A stretch of 64,000 nucleotides of DNA from Apostichopus parvimensis (Eukaryota; Echinodermata; Holothuroidea; Aspidochirotida; Stichopodidae): NCBI GenBank assembly GCA_000934455.1, contig KN883758.1, positions 89,386 to 153,385 of the forward strand. The letters run 5' to 3'. The notes under the pieces were generated by a model that saw nothing but the letters and a program-made list of their open reading frames with translations, did no database searches and was not told the origin of the DNA. Positions 22,019 through 35,169 of the stretch are shown in pieces. How positions within the stretch are numbered: position 1 is the stretch's first letter; every line of letters starts with the position of its first letter. The position numbers and the translations under genes are program-made.

Positions 22019-23986
22019 CTTTGAATAAATAATTTAAAACCATTAACAGTTTTCATGCAGTTACAGACAACAAGGGGGCGTAAGTACAACTTGTATCACT
22101 GAGTGCTTACGTACTACGGAAGCTACGACTCGCGGTCGACAATTCATCTCATATTTGTTCGCTAATATAATCCATGTAGGATATTTCAAAGGTCTAGTAC
22201 TGTATGCTTATTTGGGCAAATTAGCTGTGTGTGTGATTACATGGTAATGTAACTGCAGTCTGTGCTAAAGTTCATGATATCAATATGTACAGTGAACATT
22301 TAACACATATTTTAATACAATCTGAACCTTAAATTTCCCATGCAGTTTATTGCAATTTAATTAATAAACGTTGTAAGCAATTACACACTATATTAAGTTA
22401 AAAATATGCATACAGTAAACATTGCCCATCGAGCTTATATAGGATCAGTTAATAATGTACATATCCATTTACGTTAACGTATGTGATACACAGTGAAGAA
22501 TATGCTACGCCACAGATATGTAGTTGATTCTCAACAAGAAGATCAGCGATGTTTTCAACCGATGGATTGGGACTATCAAACCAGCAAATAAGAAAACGTG
22601 TGTTAATGTTACTACTGTGTTAAGTTACTTGCTTACATAATAAGAATGAATTAGTTTAGTTATCATTATCGTAACAATTTGATGGTTGAAGAAAGAAAGT
22701 TACTAGTTTACATAGTAAGCAGGAATAATTCAAGTTATTATTATCCTCAGAATTTGATATTTAGGAAAGAAAATATTATTCACATTCTAGACTGCATACA
22801 ATAACTGAACGGCGATCGCTAAATAGAACGAAAGATGAAATGATATTTTGTTAACTTTTCAAGTCATCAAAGAAGTGTCAGAACTTCTTTGTTAAAATCT
22901 GCTTCAAAGTATATCACTTTTACTTTTGTATATTTTTTTTTTATAACTTGCAAAATTTGTTCCCATAAAAAGAGAACTCACAGCAGCATGGTTTGTTTAG
23001 TTGTTGTTTCTGTTAAATCGGCCAAACCTTAAAAAAGTTATCGGAACCATTGTTTAGTCCTTTAACCATTCTTAGAGAGTTTAACGTCAAACAAATGATC
23101 AGATGAAACAAAAATTACTAGGATATTTTAAATAAATGCGTTCAAAGTCAAGAAATGCATTTTTTTTGTAATTTCACGCTAATTATGATAATGGAAGATT
23201 GACCAAATTCAATGTTGAACGCTGTTATAAGGTACCATTATAGATATTTAACCATATTCCTGCATGAACTTGAAGCTAATAAATAGGAAAAATACACATA
23301 CTTGTCCCATAATTCGGCCTTATTATATATATTATGCAAACTACTTGCACATTTATTCGCGAATAATCAAACTCACTTTCATAACTTATAGTTTGAGATA
23401 CTGTGTAAGTTCAGCAGCCATTTCTTCCCCTAGCATATAGGCATTATATTTAGCGTGTATGTACTTGAAACACAAGGACTGAGTAACCACCGATTAAGTA
23501 AACATACTAAGGTAAACTTATGGGACCTGAAATTTTCCTATCTTGTTTATATGAAATTGTTTGCTCCAAATGATCGCCCTTTGCACCGAATTCATTAACT
23601 CGTGATGAACTTTCTGTTTGTTGTTAGTTTACGATGCCTGGGGATGGCGTCAGGCTACTGGTTCTTATCTATCCTTTATTTACCTTGTACTGTTGTACAT
23701 CCTCCTGATAACATGTTATTTATTTAAACCGAAGTTGGTCATAGCTCTATAGTCAATAGTCATCTTTTTCATTCAAAATAACAGTTTCCAATTATTAACA
23801 GACTGTTTTTACCGCCACTGCGTGATCAATTCTGTCTATATAGAATGTGGTGCTAGTTCTCCTTCATCAATTGCGTTGCAAATTTGAGAAAGCAAATATG
23901 TTTTCAACTACAAACAGCATTAAATATGTATTACACATGTTTTTCAGCTTAAAGAATTTGTACGTAAAAAGTTTAATATAGCTTAC
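22019..23986. other. Noncoding stretch between upstream exons
   Basis: AT-rich, aligned with 59010-63850 in B except for the LINE there. It contains the empty LINE target site near 22223. No exon pair seen. Confidence 0.5.
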
Positions 23987-24125
23987 CTCCATAACGTTGT
24001 ACGACAGGAGGATTCACAATACATTTGTAGAAATACACGATGTATTAAATTAGTCTCCTCTTTGATTAAATCATTGCCAATATTTTCATCTGCATCAGTT
24101 TCATATAAAATATTACAGATAAGCG
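23987..24125 (-). CDS. Exon of unidentified upstream gene
   Basis: 139 bp between ATTACTAACTTTCAG and GTAAGC, phase 1 in and phase 2 out, 45 full codons with no stop: LICNILYETDADENIGNDLI, then KEETNLIHRVFLQMYC and ESSCRTTLW. It joins in phase to 21976-22018. The start faintly resembles the helical stretch ILCILEQAGEIDDDIKKSV near the end of the NACHT exon, so a relic or relative of an NLR is possible. The equivalent in unit B lies beyond the window. Confidence 0.5.
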
Positions 24126-26721
24126 CTGAAAGTTAGTAATGCTCTTCAGAACAGATCAGATAGGTAATGATAGTTTAGCAGTAGTTAACTACTCCTAATT
24201 AATTTCGCTCACACTCCCCTTCGTCTGGCGCGTGATGCATCAGAATACCGTGGGATCTTAGTTCCTAAAGTTCCTTTAATTTTTTATTTTAGTTCCATTC
24301 GTTATTATTTTAAGCTATTGATGCATCGTTCCATTGTAAATCACAGGTAAGCGATTGCAGGTAATTTGTTTTGACCCTGGTTATGGATCAAAAATAATAA
24401 TCTAAGCGGTTCTTCCAAATCCCTGTTTCTTAACACCCCTTTAAGTATTGTCATCATGGCATCAATATTTCACAAATGGGATTGGTGATATCGGGAAAAT
24501 TGGAGACATATAGTACCGAAGGATACTTACGCTTATTTCAATTAATTCTACATTCTAAAGATTTTTATTTGTAGGCGGGGGGGGGGGGGTTCAACAAAAT
24601 CTTTAAAGAAATTCCACTACCAAAGGTATGGCATTGAACTGGCCGATTTGTTACTAATGTGACCGATTTTTTTGGCTTTCAATGATGGTTTTTAAAAGGG
24701 AGACATGATAAACTTGCTACATGTAATTTAAAATAAAACTCTAAGCGGTTTGAATAGAGTATGTTACTTAATTATCTCTGAAATCTTTAAAACTAAAATT
24801 GAATTATTGAAGAGAGTACTAATTGAATGTGATTTGTGTGGATAAAAAAAAAATATTTGAGGTAAGAGAAGAGCAAACAACTGAAATACTTGTTATTATT
24901 CTCCAGCTTACAATTATGAATGTAATATTAGGAATGCATGTTCCGAAATGATATCCACTGCAGAAATATAGCATCTGACGATGTTCATTAATGCGTTAAG
25001 GTAAAAAAATGGAATTACAGAGCTATTACCACTTTTGCAATATATTAATTGAAAGTTAATTTACTTACCTTACTTATTTTTAAACTGTTTCTACACCATT
25101 ATGTCATGTCTTCTTCATAGTTAGCTTCAATATTTTACCACTGAAGTAGGAGCAGGGGTGGAGATGACAGAATGGAGGAATCAACGTCCGTTGGAAAGCG
25201 AAGGGAATCAGGATAATATTTCTGTACCATATTGTGACAGGGGTGTCTCTTTAGAGTTGCTGAATAATTCAGCTGGCTCATTTACATGGGAAAAAGATTA
25301 CCAAGCTGTCCCTTTTTCCTTGGTATATTTATATAGCTACCTTTATCTTCATTTTCAATGAAATAGCCTTAACGCACCTTTAATGTGATTATTAAATGGA
25401 ATACTTTTCTAAACTTATTGTGAGCACAAAACTGTTGGAACGATTGCATAAACATTAAAGTATTTTGCTGTATTTAACTAATCGTTAGAATTGAGTTTGA
25501 AACAATCGTGGCTACTTAGTTGGTCGGCGTGGGATCGTAGTCAGATTGTAGGTAAGCTGCACACTAGCCCGACGACAAACTTTAATGTCCTGCTCATCAG
25601 TCTACTTGGGGGTGCCATTTTGACTATCTCTAACCGTCACCTAATTTCACAATGCTTCCTCCTTAGATGTCTAGTAGAATCAGGTCTGAGTCGGGTCGTT
25701 GATAGCCGCATATTGTCACACCTCGACTCAACTGCGGCTCAACAGCTCCCAACGCCCTGATGAATATCAAACCTTGCTGATATGCCCGATTTGGTTACGA
25801 CTATGTCCGACAGTCGGATCGTGGCTGGGTCAGGAGTAAAATTTCCCACAAACTGGATTGACCCGACTGATTTTTCCTCGCAGTTGTGTCAAATCGCATT
25901 TGGGTCGGAGGAGAGTGCGTCTGTCTTTAAGCTAGAAGTTATTACGTTATGAAACATTTAATACAGAAGGGTTTTAATTAACCGTTATCTTATGTTAGTG
26001 TCCTATATTGTTTTGCGTTTTGGAATTGCTTTAAGTATTCCTTTCACTTTCTGTTTGACAGAACTTCTGTGCTACTTAGATTATGTATTCTTGTTAAAAG
26101 CGCTTTGAGATTGGTATTGATGTAATATGTAAAGAAAGACTGAATAATTTACCTTTAACTTATGACATAAGATATAAACTTGTTAACCCAATGAGCTGGA
26201 ATTGCTCTCACACGCGTTGTATCCTTAACTTTCAGGTAAACTCTATATATTGCCTGTGAGTTCGGCGCCGTTGGTGCTCTAGTTGTAAAGACTCAGTAAG
26301 AATCCTGTATGATTGAACGTTAGCAATCGATTATTTACTTTATGATTAATGTTTCTGTCCCCACCTTCATATTGTGATAGAGGTGACCCTGTAGATTGTT
26401 GAATAATTCAGCTGGTTCATTTACATGGGCACAAATGATTACCACGCTGTCCCTCTTCTTCCTTTGATTTGTTACTGTGTTTTTATATTCTTGTATTAAG
26501 CGCTTTGAGATTATTGGTATTGATGGAATTAGAATAAGTAAATTATTATGGCTGTGTTATGACAATAGATAAAAAACTTGTTAACCTGATACATGTTTTT
26601 TGTTGTGCCATGAAGACTGTTGTTTACTCACATTACAAGTCAACTCAGCTGATGCAGTGAGTTTTGCTCCGATAGTCAGTAAGAACCCTGTATGAATGTA
26701 TTTCAGCAATAAATTACTTAC
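24126..26721. other. Intergenic or intronic repeats
   Basis: It holds a 13-base G run (24577-24589) and two related repeat blocks (25215-25330 and 26370-26470) sharing GAATAATTCAGCTGG and a CATTTACATGGG core. Two AAGCGCTTTGAGATT tails (near 26098 and 26500) resemble LINE/SINE 3' ends. 26030-26345 and 26450-26725 look like diverged tandem copies. The plus ORFs at 25158-25361 and 25491-25760 lie in repeat sequence. Confidence 0.5.
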
Positions 26722-26805
26722 CATTGGATGCAGGCTCACATTCGAAATGATCGTTTCATTAAAGACGAATTTCAAGCACAAGTCCCAAACGTGAGCAGCT
26801 TCCAT
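26722..26805 (-). CDS. Possible first coding exon of unidentified gene
   Basis: 28 codons from an ATG to a consensus donor (ATG|GTAAGT): MEAAHVWDLCLKFVFNETII then SNVSLHPM. Just upstream is GCAGCCATTTTG, a YY1-type initiator motif common at start sites. It points towards NLR A but ends in phase 0 and cannot join the next exon found (phase 1 in) without a missing exon. The frame stays open past the donor to a second donor-like GTGAGT near 26622. Not recognised as any family. Confidence 0.45.
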
Positions 26806-26835
26806 TCAGATACAGACAAAATGGCTGCTTCCAAA
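26806..26835 (-). promoter_or_regulatory. Candidate core promoter / 5' leader
   Basis: AAAATGGCTGC on the plus strand, i.e. GCAGCCATTTT on the coding strand, immediately before the ATG at 26805. It resembles the YY1-type downstream element of TATA-less promoters. Suggestive only. Confidence 0.3.
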
Positions 26836-27019
26836 ACCGTCTTGAAGCTTTTCAAATTCGGTTGTTTGCATTAAGCTCAATATTACACCAAGCTCTTACA
26901 AGGTAATATCATTTAGGGGAAAAAATGGATTTTTCAGTCATGGGGTTACATACGAATCAGTTTACTTGTAGTCTTTATTAAAGTTCATAATCAAGTGACT
27001 TTGTACTGTTTACAGTCCA

Positions 27020-27150
27020 TATCTGTTGTACTTTTCACCATACTTAGTACCTGATACAACTTAACTAGTTGTTTGCTTAGTCACTATTAATCGGTTACAG
27101 GGTATATTTATACTCCACGTTTCATTTGCATACAATACGTGGTTGTCTCC
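27020..27150. repeat. Dispersed repeat, copy 1
   Basis: Shares CATACTTAGTACCTGATA and the following 100 bp or so with 31340-31450 in the same orientation at about 75-80% by eye. Family unknown. Both copies lie beside CCGG-rich or G-run sequence. Confidence 0.6.
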
Positions 27151-27500
27151 ATCCAGGGTTGGACTGTGTCTTAAACCGACCAGGGATTTTTCACCTTGAC
27201 CGGTCCATTATTCATTGATATGTTACTTACATAGTGATCGCCGTCGTGGGGGGGGGGGGGGTCTAAGGGAAGGGGTGTCCCCCAATTGTGTAGGTTGCAA
27301 TAATCCTTTAAAAAAGACCCACAAATAATTTCCAGAAGCAACGCTTGATTAAAATGAGAAAAGTTGAAAACTGAAACCAAAATAACAAAATATATGTTTT
27401 AGACTGGATTTTATTTATTTTTTCAAGCATTTTGTGACAACATGCTTGAAAAAATTACAAAAAAATCTAAATAATATCGACTGAAATATATATGTTCAAT

Positions 27501-30500
27501 ATATCGTCCCCGTTTTGGCGTAGTGACGAATGTGCAAAAAGTGAGTTTTGAGTAAACGCGCTCTAAAGATTTTAACATTCTGACTTTAGTATACCGTAAT
27601 TAATAAAGGATCTTTTTTACTAAAAGTTGTCAATATATTTAATAAAACAAATAGAACTTTGAGTTCTCATATTTGTTGCTGATCGGAAACTTTCTTATTT
27701 GTATGGGTAATGCGCGGATATAAGTTTTTAAGTATATTTTTCTTGAGTGTCATGGATGGCGTCGGAAAGGGGGGGTAGTGGGGTAGTGGGGTAGGGAGGG
27801 CATGGAGAGCCGGCTGCTGAAAGGGGTGGTACGTTGGTCTTATTTATATTACGAAGAACCCCCAAGATTTTCTACAATCTATAAAATAGACAAGGGATTT
27901 GCATAGGTTATCCACATATATCATGTGTCTTAGTATGTTTTTCTTGGGTGGCATGGAGGGGGTTGGATAGGGTGAGGGGAGAGGTTAGAGAGTGCAAGGA
28001 GTGCCTGATGCTGACAAATAAATGAAGTTAAATAACATGGATGTAATTTAGATATCATGTTGTTCGTGTTAATTTGATGTCGTTGTGAAATTCAGTTAGG
28101 GCTATACTTATTGCAACCATCCCCTAACATCTTAAAAAAATACTTCAGTACTGTATCATTGAAAAGAACTTTACAGGAATACGTAATGACTTATCTAGGT
28201 TAAATTATCCATTACGAATTAACATATCCGAATGAGGCTCAATGGTGTTATGTAATCGTTATCCCGACCCCATTCCCCACATCGACCGGATCTGTTCCAG
28301 CTTTGGGCAAAACCTAGGTCTTAACAACATTGTTTATGAAATTGTTTCGGAAGTCAATTTGCATGGCATGATGGGACAGATACTCTTTGGCATAACGGTG
28401 TGGATCCTTATAAAGCTCAGTAACAATTATTTTGGCAGGCGCCGTGCCTTTAATGATGTATAACAAGTCCTGCATCGTTGGTATGTTATTAGTGTGATAA
28501 TTTATCTGGTATATTATAAACATAGCTTCAATATTCTTTCTTTGTTTTTTGCAATATAAAATGGTACCAGACATGCAGGCACTGCATATATCACATGTAG
28601 TATTGAAAACATTTTCCTTTGCATTTTCGTTAAAGAAAGGCACAACGTAAGCTACACTAGATACTATATAATATGCTTTATACCTTTGATACATGGCAAG
28701 AAAAGGTCAAACTGCCATCGATGTATACTCCAAGTACTTAGCCTTTTTGGAGGTTCTAGCGACCTCAGATTCCTGAATAATAATATATGTTGCGAATTTG
28801 ATAGAATGAGACCTTCATGTTTTATGTTTTTTTAATTTTCAAAACACATTTCCTTTGATATTTGGGGGTTAAGCAATCAATTCTTGCGGTCACATGTTGG
28901 AACTATGTCATTTACAGAACACTGATAATTTGATTGGTCAGTTTTAACGGAGCTCTTTTGCATGATACAGCAGTATCATCGGCATATTTTGTACCAGAAA
29001 TGTGTGAGTTTGACCTAATTTCATCAGTATACATAGTAAATAATATAGCAGATAATGCCCCTCCCCCCTCCCCCCGAGGCACATCAACCTTTATTTCCGA
29101 CATTTCCGATAACCCTTTATCCAACATAACTTTTCTGGACCATCCTTGAAAAAATTGTGCCAGCCAATGAATAAGCCAAGTTTCTTTCATTGATCGTGAA
29201 AGATCAATCATTAATTGATTTGGCAAAACAGTATAAAACGCACTTGAATAGTCAAGAAAAGACCCTTTTATAGTTGTTTCCTTACAATAACTGAGACACA
29301 ATATCATGGATTAATAAAATGTCTGATGTCTGCAGGACATGGGTTCTTCGATTGGCTTGTAACTTCCGTTCTGGAACAGCAAGTGCCTTCGCCTTTCTTA
29401 TGTAGAGAACCTTATGTGGTTAACAATTCCAATGTATGGAAACCAGGGCTGAGGGTGTATTAGTTTGGCGAAGTTCATTTGGTTTCTGTGTCCATGTTTT
29501 GACTTGGTATATTTTTCCAAAAAGTCTGGTATAACTTCCCCTTATGACCCTGGACTTCTCAGCCTGTGGAAGAAAACATCCAAGATTCTCTCATTTCTAA
29601 AGGGTGCTATACAGATTTTCTAGTAATTCTGTCTAACGCTGGTAATTTGTGTATTGGACTGTTAACATTTACATTAAGACTGTGACAGAAAACCAAGAGA
29701 ATTAATGTATACTAACCCCCCCCCCACGCCATCCCAAGTCTCACTATGACATCAAACATTGGCAAAAAGGTAGCTCCATGCCAATTTACTCCCGTACCGT
29801 GCAAGATAAAGTTCTTAGATATGTTCGGGATAAGTTCATCACAAGGATCTCCGTTATATAAGTTCATTACGATGGTTTGGATTCCTTCCATTTAATCCTA
29901 AGGTATTGTTAGGCTGACACTAAGAATGGCTTAAATTAATTAACCTTGGTCTAAGTATTGTAGTCTTGGCGGTCACAATTACAATTTGAATGGTTTTTCA
30001 TAAATTTTATACAAGTTACATCCATGGTCATCATGGTCCTGACTTACAGCATGGGTTTCCTCATTTACATAACTCTAATTAAATGTACCGACACTGTTAC
30101 ACTGATTCAATAGAGAAATAGCGTTACTGTACTGTCTATAGCTACTCGCGCAACAGGTACAAGCATCGAATGTATTGCAATCATAACACTAGGCTGCTAT
30201 TCAGGTATACTATAGTTGACCCACTGGTCATTCCGTTTTCACGATTGAGGCTATCGTGTAGGAGATACTGCATTAATTAATTAATTAATAGATGAGGTGG
30301 AAATAATAAAGATATTACCTTCCCATAGTCCGGGGTGCTTTCAAATGGATGTAAGTTGGTTCTAAAATCAGTATGACATGGTTGTTATGTTCGACTTGTC
30401 CCAAAGGGTAATATTCGTCGTAATGCAAAAACGCAGAAACTCTTACAAATTGTGTTACTGAGTGGTCATAATGACGAATGTAGTATTCGTCAGTATGTGA

Positions 30501-30685
30501 AAACGAGAATGCGCATTAGGTTGACATTCGTCAAAAACCAGTCAAAAATAACTAAGAAACTAGACATTTTTAGAACTTCTAACCCGGCTCAATCGATTCT
30601 TCACCCTCGAAATAGGTAAGAACAATATTTAACTCAATTTCGCCAAAACTGCGTATTCGTCACTACGCCAAAACGGGGACGATAT
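27501..30685. mobile_element. 3.2-kb segment bounded by perfect 31-bp TIRs (DNA transposon-like)
   Basis: ATATCGTCCCCGTTTTGGCG continuing to 27531 is repeated as an exact reverse complement at 30655-30685. GTTCAAT flanks both ends, giving a 7-8 bp target site duplication. Subterminal ATTCGTC motifs recur near the right end (about 30413, 30475, 30527) and again outside it (about 30838). No transposase is seen; instead the interior contains a decayed LINE, so this looks like a non-autonomous or hollowed element with a nested insertion. TSD length would suit hAT or Mutator-like families, but the TIR sequence alone does not decide. Confidence 0.65.
28314..29600 (-). mobile_element. Decayed CR1/L2-type LINE reverse transcriptase fragment
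   Basis: Minus-strand ORF 28912-29307 has the RT signature: LDYSSAFYTV (F..D block), LAQFFQGWSRKVM, VPRGEGGGALSAILFTMYT and KYADDTA (the YADD catalytic box). Toward lower coordinates another frame has LGVYIDGSLTFSCHV, the usual thumb-region LGV.ID..L.F..HV, then ORF 28314-28694 with the family's C-terminal pattern (IPTMQDLLYI...RNNFINNVV). Upstream, PNELRQTNTPSALVSI recalls the RPVALTS block. Several frame changes and stops: a fossil. It lies inside the TIR-bounded segment. Confidence 0.8.
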
Positions 30686-33600
30686 GTTCAATGTCACATT
30701 CTATACTAGGAAATCATGATTTTCTTAAAAGTAGTCCCCTATACTTACAACACTTTTGTCGCCTTATTGAATTAGTGTGGACATCTATTTCGCGAAATCG
30801 GTAAACCGGGGACAAATACTCAAAGTCGTCGACTAACATTCGTCTTAATTGAAAACCAAACACCCTACTGTATGTGGTCTATTTTTTAATTCATACATAA
30901 TCTCTCAGGGCTTAGCTACTGAGTGATATCCAAATAATATAATAAGAGTTTACCATTTTACTTCGTTTTCTGGAGGACGAGGTGCAGATTAATAAAATGT
31001 GTATTCTCTGTCAATGCTATGTATATGTCAGAATGCATTGGTCACCGTACTTGTATATCTTGTCGTAAAGATATTAGCACGGACGGGTTGCCAATAGCAC
31101 GTTCTTTTGTTACGAACTTACAGAATAGCTAACATGGTGATTTCATGAGCTGATTTTCACAGTGAAAAATATATTTCTACACAACCCGTCTCTATTATAT
31201 GAACTACTGGGCAGTAATTTTTACCAGGCTCTCCAGCCCACCGGCCCACCAGCCCACCGGCCACCGGGCATTGCTCAAATGCCCGTGTGGCCAGTCCGCC
31301 ACTGTCTCCATCTATATATATTTGTTGTTCTTTGCAACATACTTAGTACCTGATAAAACTTAAAGAGTTGTTCACTTAGTGACAAATCGGTTGCAGAGTA
31401 AATTTTTATTCCAGGTTACGTTTCCATATAATACATTGATATCTTCATTGACAACATGAGCCTAGATACGATCACTATTCCATACATATACTACTGAATG
31501 TCAACGTATGTGTGTGTTTTTTTTTGGGGGGGGGGGGGTGCTGGTATGCAAGTGGTTCTGGGTCAGACATTACGACTACTGCACTAACACGTACCTGTCT
31601 TGCTGGAAACATCGATACCGCAGTGATAGGGTTTGCACCAATAAGCAGTCGTCAAATAGAACGAGAATTTGGAAGTATTTTTATAACACCAGTTCGATTT
31701 TAAAGAACACAGTCATGTTAGATATGTGTGTATATATTAACGATATACTTAAGCATGTACAATATTTACACACTTCGTACTAAGTTACTATTGAGTTATT
31801 TCAGGCATTTTATACTCCAAACATCCTTTAACTTGTTGGAAAGAAGTTATTTGATTGTATCCAGTCTTCGCATAAGTCGATCAGTGGCGTTACATCGTAA
31901 TGAATATTCATGATCCAGTGACGTCTGGTTCGTAGATGTTGTGGTGTGGGAAATACTATCAAATGGTGAGATACAATCTTCCTTATAACTTGGGTATAAT
32001 AGTTTCGATTTACTTGAAAACTAAGAATATGATAGATGACCTGAGAATCGCTAGATTCTTCCGAAGTTTTCGACCATTATTAGAGGGAAAAAAACAGTTG
32101 CGTATTGCTGTTTGAACGTTCGAAAGTAAACACATATCTCGATGATAATTATTCTATGAATTTTAACATTGACATGTGTTACGAAGTCCAGATACTATGT
32201 ATTGAGGAGAAGAACACAATAAAGTATATGAGAGAGGTGGTCTTTAAAAATGAACCCAATCAGTGTATTTTGGTGACAACAAACAACTGAATATAAATAG
32301 ATTATGTACCAGTACTTTCACGTTAACTTCGCAAGCAGAGGTACCTCCGGTTAGCCGGCTACCGCTAGCCTCCTTGTCAGGGTGGTGTCACGTCATAGAA
32401 AAGTCGTTTGACAACATTACAGAGAGGTTGTGTCAGGAAGCTTCAAGAAGGCGTAGAGTAAATAACACTTTATGAATAGAATAGGTCCCAACGAAAATAG
32501 GTCTTAAAAGTCGCCGCAAAAGAAAATTAAGTAAGACTCAAACATAGCCGGGACAGTGTGATAAAGAAAGGCCGGAACGGAAAGATGGATATTCAGTGGT
32601 AGGCAGACCTCATAGTTCTTTTAACGTGGCGTGACGTACAGACTTGAGCCACTCGGAGAAAAGAGCGGACCACTCCTTGAAAACTGAATTATAACATACA
32701 CTGATTGTGATATACGCTTCCAAATTAGCATAGAAATACTTAACCACTAAAAACGTAAATAACAGCAATTAACGTGGCAAACTCTTAAAGTAACATCTGC
32801 ATTACAGCAAATTAAATACAGAGTGCTTTGCTTTGTAGGTGCTCAACAGTAATACATATCTCCATTTGATGTTATCTTTTGATGTCTGCTAAAGGAGAAT
32901 ATTTTGCAAGATTGTCATACCAAACCAGCCTTAGGACAACAGGGCAAGATCAGTGCATAGATCCCGTACTATTTGATTAAATGAACAACAAATTCGATTG
33001 TCCAGTTGATAACCCCCACCCATGAAAGCCATTGCGTTACCCGGATTAGATATGAACCCATATAAACCTCATGTCATATTTTTGTGGCACATGTAATACT
33101 CTTCAGTCATATTTATTTCAGGTTGGTTGAAAGATGACGGCAGTAACAAACAGTGATGAAGGAACGATCGAACAGTTTAACTATCACTGTAACAACCAAT
33201 TGCTTCAGTTAATATATTTCTGAAATTGCGTTACAGAGTGAGATATACAGCAGTACTGTGTCAACCTCGTAAATTCATTTAAAAAATCCCTTGTAGTTTA
33301 TTGCACACAGGTAAATATCCCTTTCCTTCTGTTTATAAGACTATTAATGACGTCATAGAAACAGATATGGTTCCTAATGTATGGCCGGAATAGTAGTGTC
33401 ACATGAAGTGAGTGACTGAAATGATTCCAGTGAAAGTAAATGTACGGATACTTTTCTGGACGAAATTCCATTAGAAGCACTCAATCAACGGTGTTGAGAC
33501 TTAACATCATATGACACACTAATGTGATCATTGTCCGTATCCGGTGGCATGCAAATAAATCGTTTAATGTTAAAGATCTTCAATCTCTGTAAGAGTCTAG

Positions 33601-35169
33601 TTTGTATTGTGAAGCAAACTACATTTGTTTAAAAGAAAGTCATTTTCGTCTCCGCTACTCAGCGATCATTTTTTGCATTATATTTTTTAAGAGATTTTCT
33701 GCCCTCACATGTAGCTTACAATATGAAACGTTATATACGTTTCCGCTTTGATTTCTGTGAAACAATCATCTAAACGAAAAAAAAACTTTCCGTCAAAGCT
33801 ATTAGCAATAGACTATGAAATCAGCATTCGGTTTTACATTGATTTCCGATCATTAACAGTTGATATCATATAAACCTTGAATATTTTGATATTTCTATCA
33901 TCATGAATGATGTCTTTCTTTCATGTTGGGAAACAAACCCTTCTTTGCGACCAACAATTCACACCTTAAAACTTTTCCTTCAAACAGGTAAAACGAAATT
34001 AATACTCTTACTAATTCTTCTCATTGAACATAATTTTTGAAAATTATCCACGTGTTATAATAGATAATGTTTTCATGAGAAGTATTATGTTAAAGGAGGG
34101 AGATGGCTATTTAGGAAATAAATCGTGATACGAAACAGTCTTGGCCTGGCGTATAAAACCAGTCTTGAAGTTCACTTTTAGCACTTGTATTTCATCCATT
34201 GGTGTCCGTTTCACAGATGCCAGAAACATTGCCAACGTGAAACAGCACTCTACTTAGTTTTACGTACCGATGAAGGGGAATATTTAAGGGAAAGGGAATG
34301 ACGTCACATACGAGATAACACATAGAGAAGCAAGGACTTTGAGTATTGTGGAGAAGAGGCGGACCCCTTGATATGATAATCTCATTCACAAAATATTACA
34401 TACTTCTGGGCAAAGCATTGGATTTGTGTGGGGTATAATGACGTTTGTAGTGCCATAAAAATCAGCCTATGTCTATACGTTAGGTTAATTCGAAGCAGAT
34501 TAATGTGTATACTCAATGTTACTTACCTAAATATCCAGGATATATCAGGTTTCACTTGAGGTTTGACTTGAGGTAACAACGTTGAATCATGGTCGATGTT
34601 AAAAATGTCAAAGGATATAGTTCAGTGCATTACCTCGTATCATCGAACGTCTGATGATTAGTGACTCAGTCTACAATTGAGATGTTATTGTGGTGAAAAT
34701 TCTATGCGCGTTTCTCAAAACATCACGTTACTTTAAATTAAAAGGAAGCACTTGCCAAAGAATTGCTTAAAGGGGAGTTGTATAACTACATTTTGGCATA
34801 TTCAGCATTTTTGTAGTAATATGAAATGAAGTTACATTGATAAAAAAACACGTTGAATGCATACTGATTATGACAATTTATTTAAGCATTATCAAATATA
34901 CAATACACATTTGTACGTACACATTTGTGTCATTATTTACAGAGGCAACCTATTGGCGACTCTTTTTCAACCACTGGTCAATAACATGAAAAAAGGAAAT
35001 TTGTTTTGTTACTTATGTCTTTTTTTTTGGGGGGGAGGGGACCGTTAATCAATGACTTTGATTATAAATTGTTACCATTCAAATGTTCTTAACATATATC
35101 AATAAATTAATTTCTGATTAATATTCTACAACTAAAACATTTGATGTCAGACACAACTACATCTCCACC
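29601..35169. other. Spacer between the two units, no gene supported
   Basis: Includes the right part of the TIR segment, the second dispersed repeat (31340-31450), a G run (31526-31538), CRE-type TGACGTCA sites near 33347 and 34302, and a short (ATTA)n run near 30276. The plus ORFs at 32105-32290 and 32263-32475 have protein-like composition but no splice context and no second copy to test. Nothing else identified. Confidence 0.45.
31340..31450. repeat. Dispersed repeat, copy 2
   Basis: Matches 27020-27150. Preceded at 31228-31300 by a CCGG-rich stretch with repeated CCCACCGG and a small palindrome around CACCGGGCATT..AATGCCCG. Confidence 0.55.

Larger units (their letters stand above)
1..23850. 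repeat. Tandem segmental duplication, unit A
   Basis: This block is colinear with 35170-64000. Alignable sequence starts at base 1, so homology probably continues left of the window, and it runs to about 23850, where the window ends on the B side. Exons, introns and flanks all match in order and orientation. The offset grows from about 35.17 kb to 40.15 kb because B carries insertions: a LINE, a duplicated upstream region, a 564-bp segment and smaller pieces. Identity by eye is about 85-90% in introns, higher in exons, and close to 98% around 20.2-21.0 kb. Confidence 0.95.

Noticed and set aside
32105-32475. Two overlapping plus ORFs with protein-like composition
   Set aside because: No splice context, no second copy for comparison, no recognised motif.
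34540-34640. Minus-strand frame ending in a GTAAGT donor (VKPQVKPDISWIF)
   Set aside because: No acceptor or start codon precedes it in frame.
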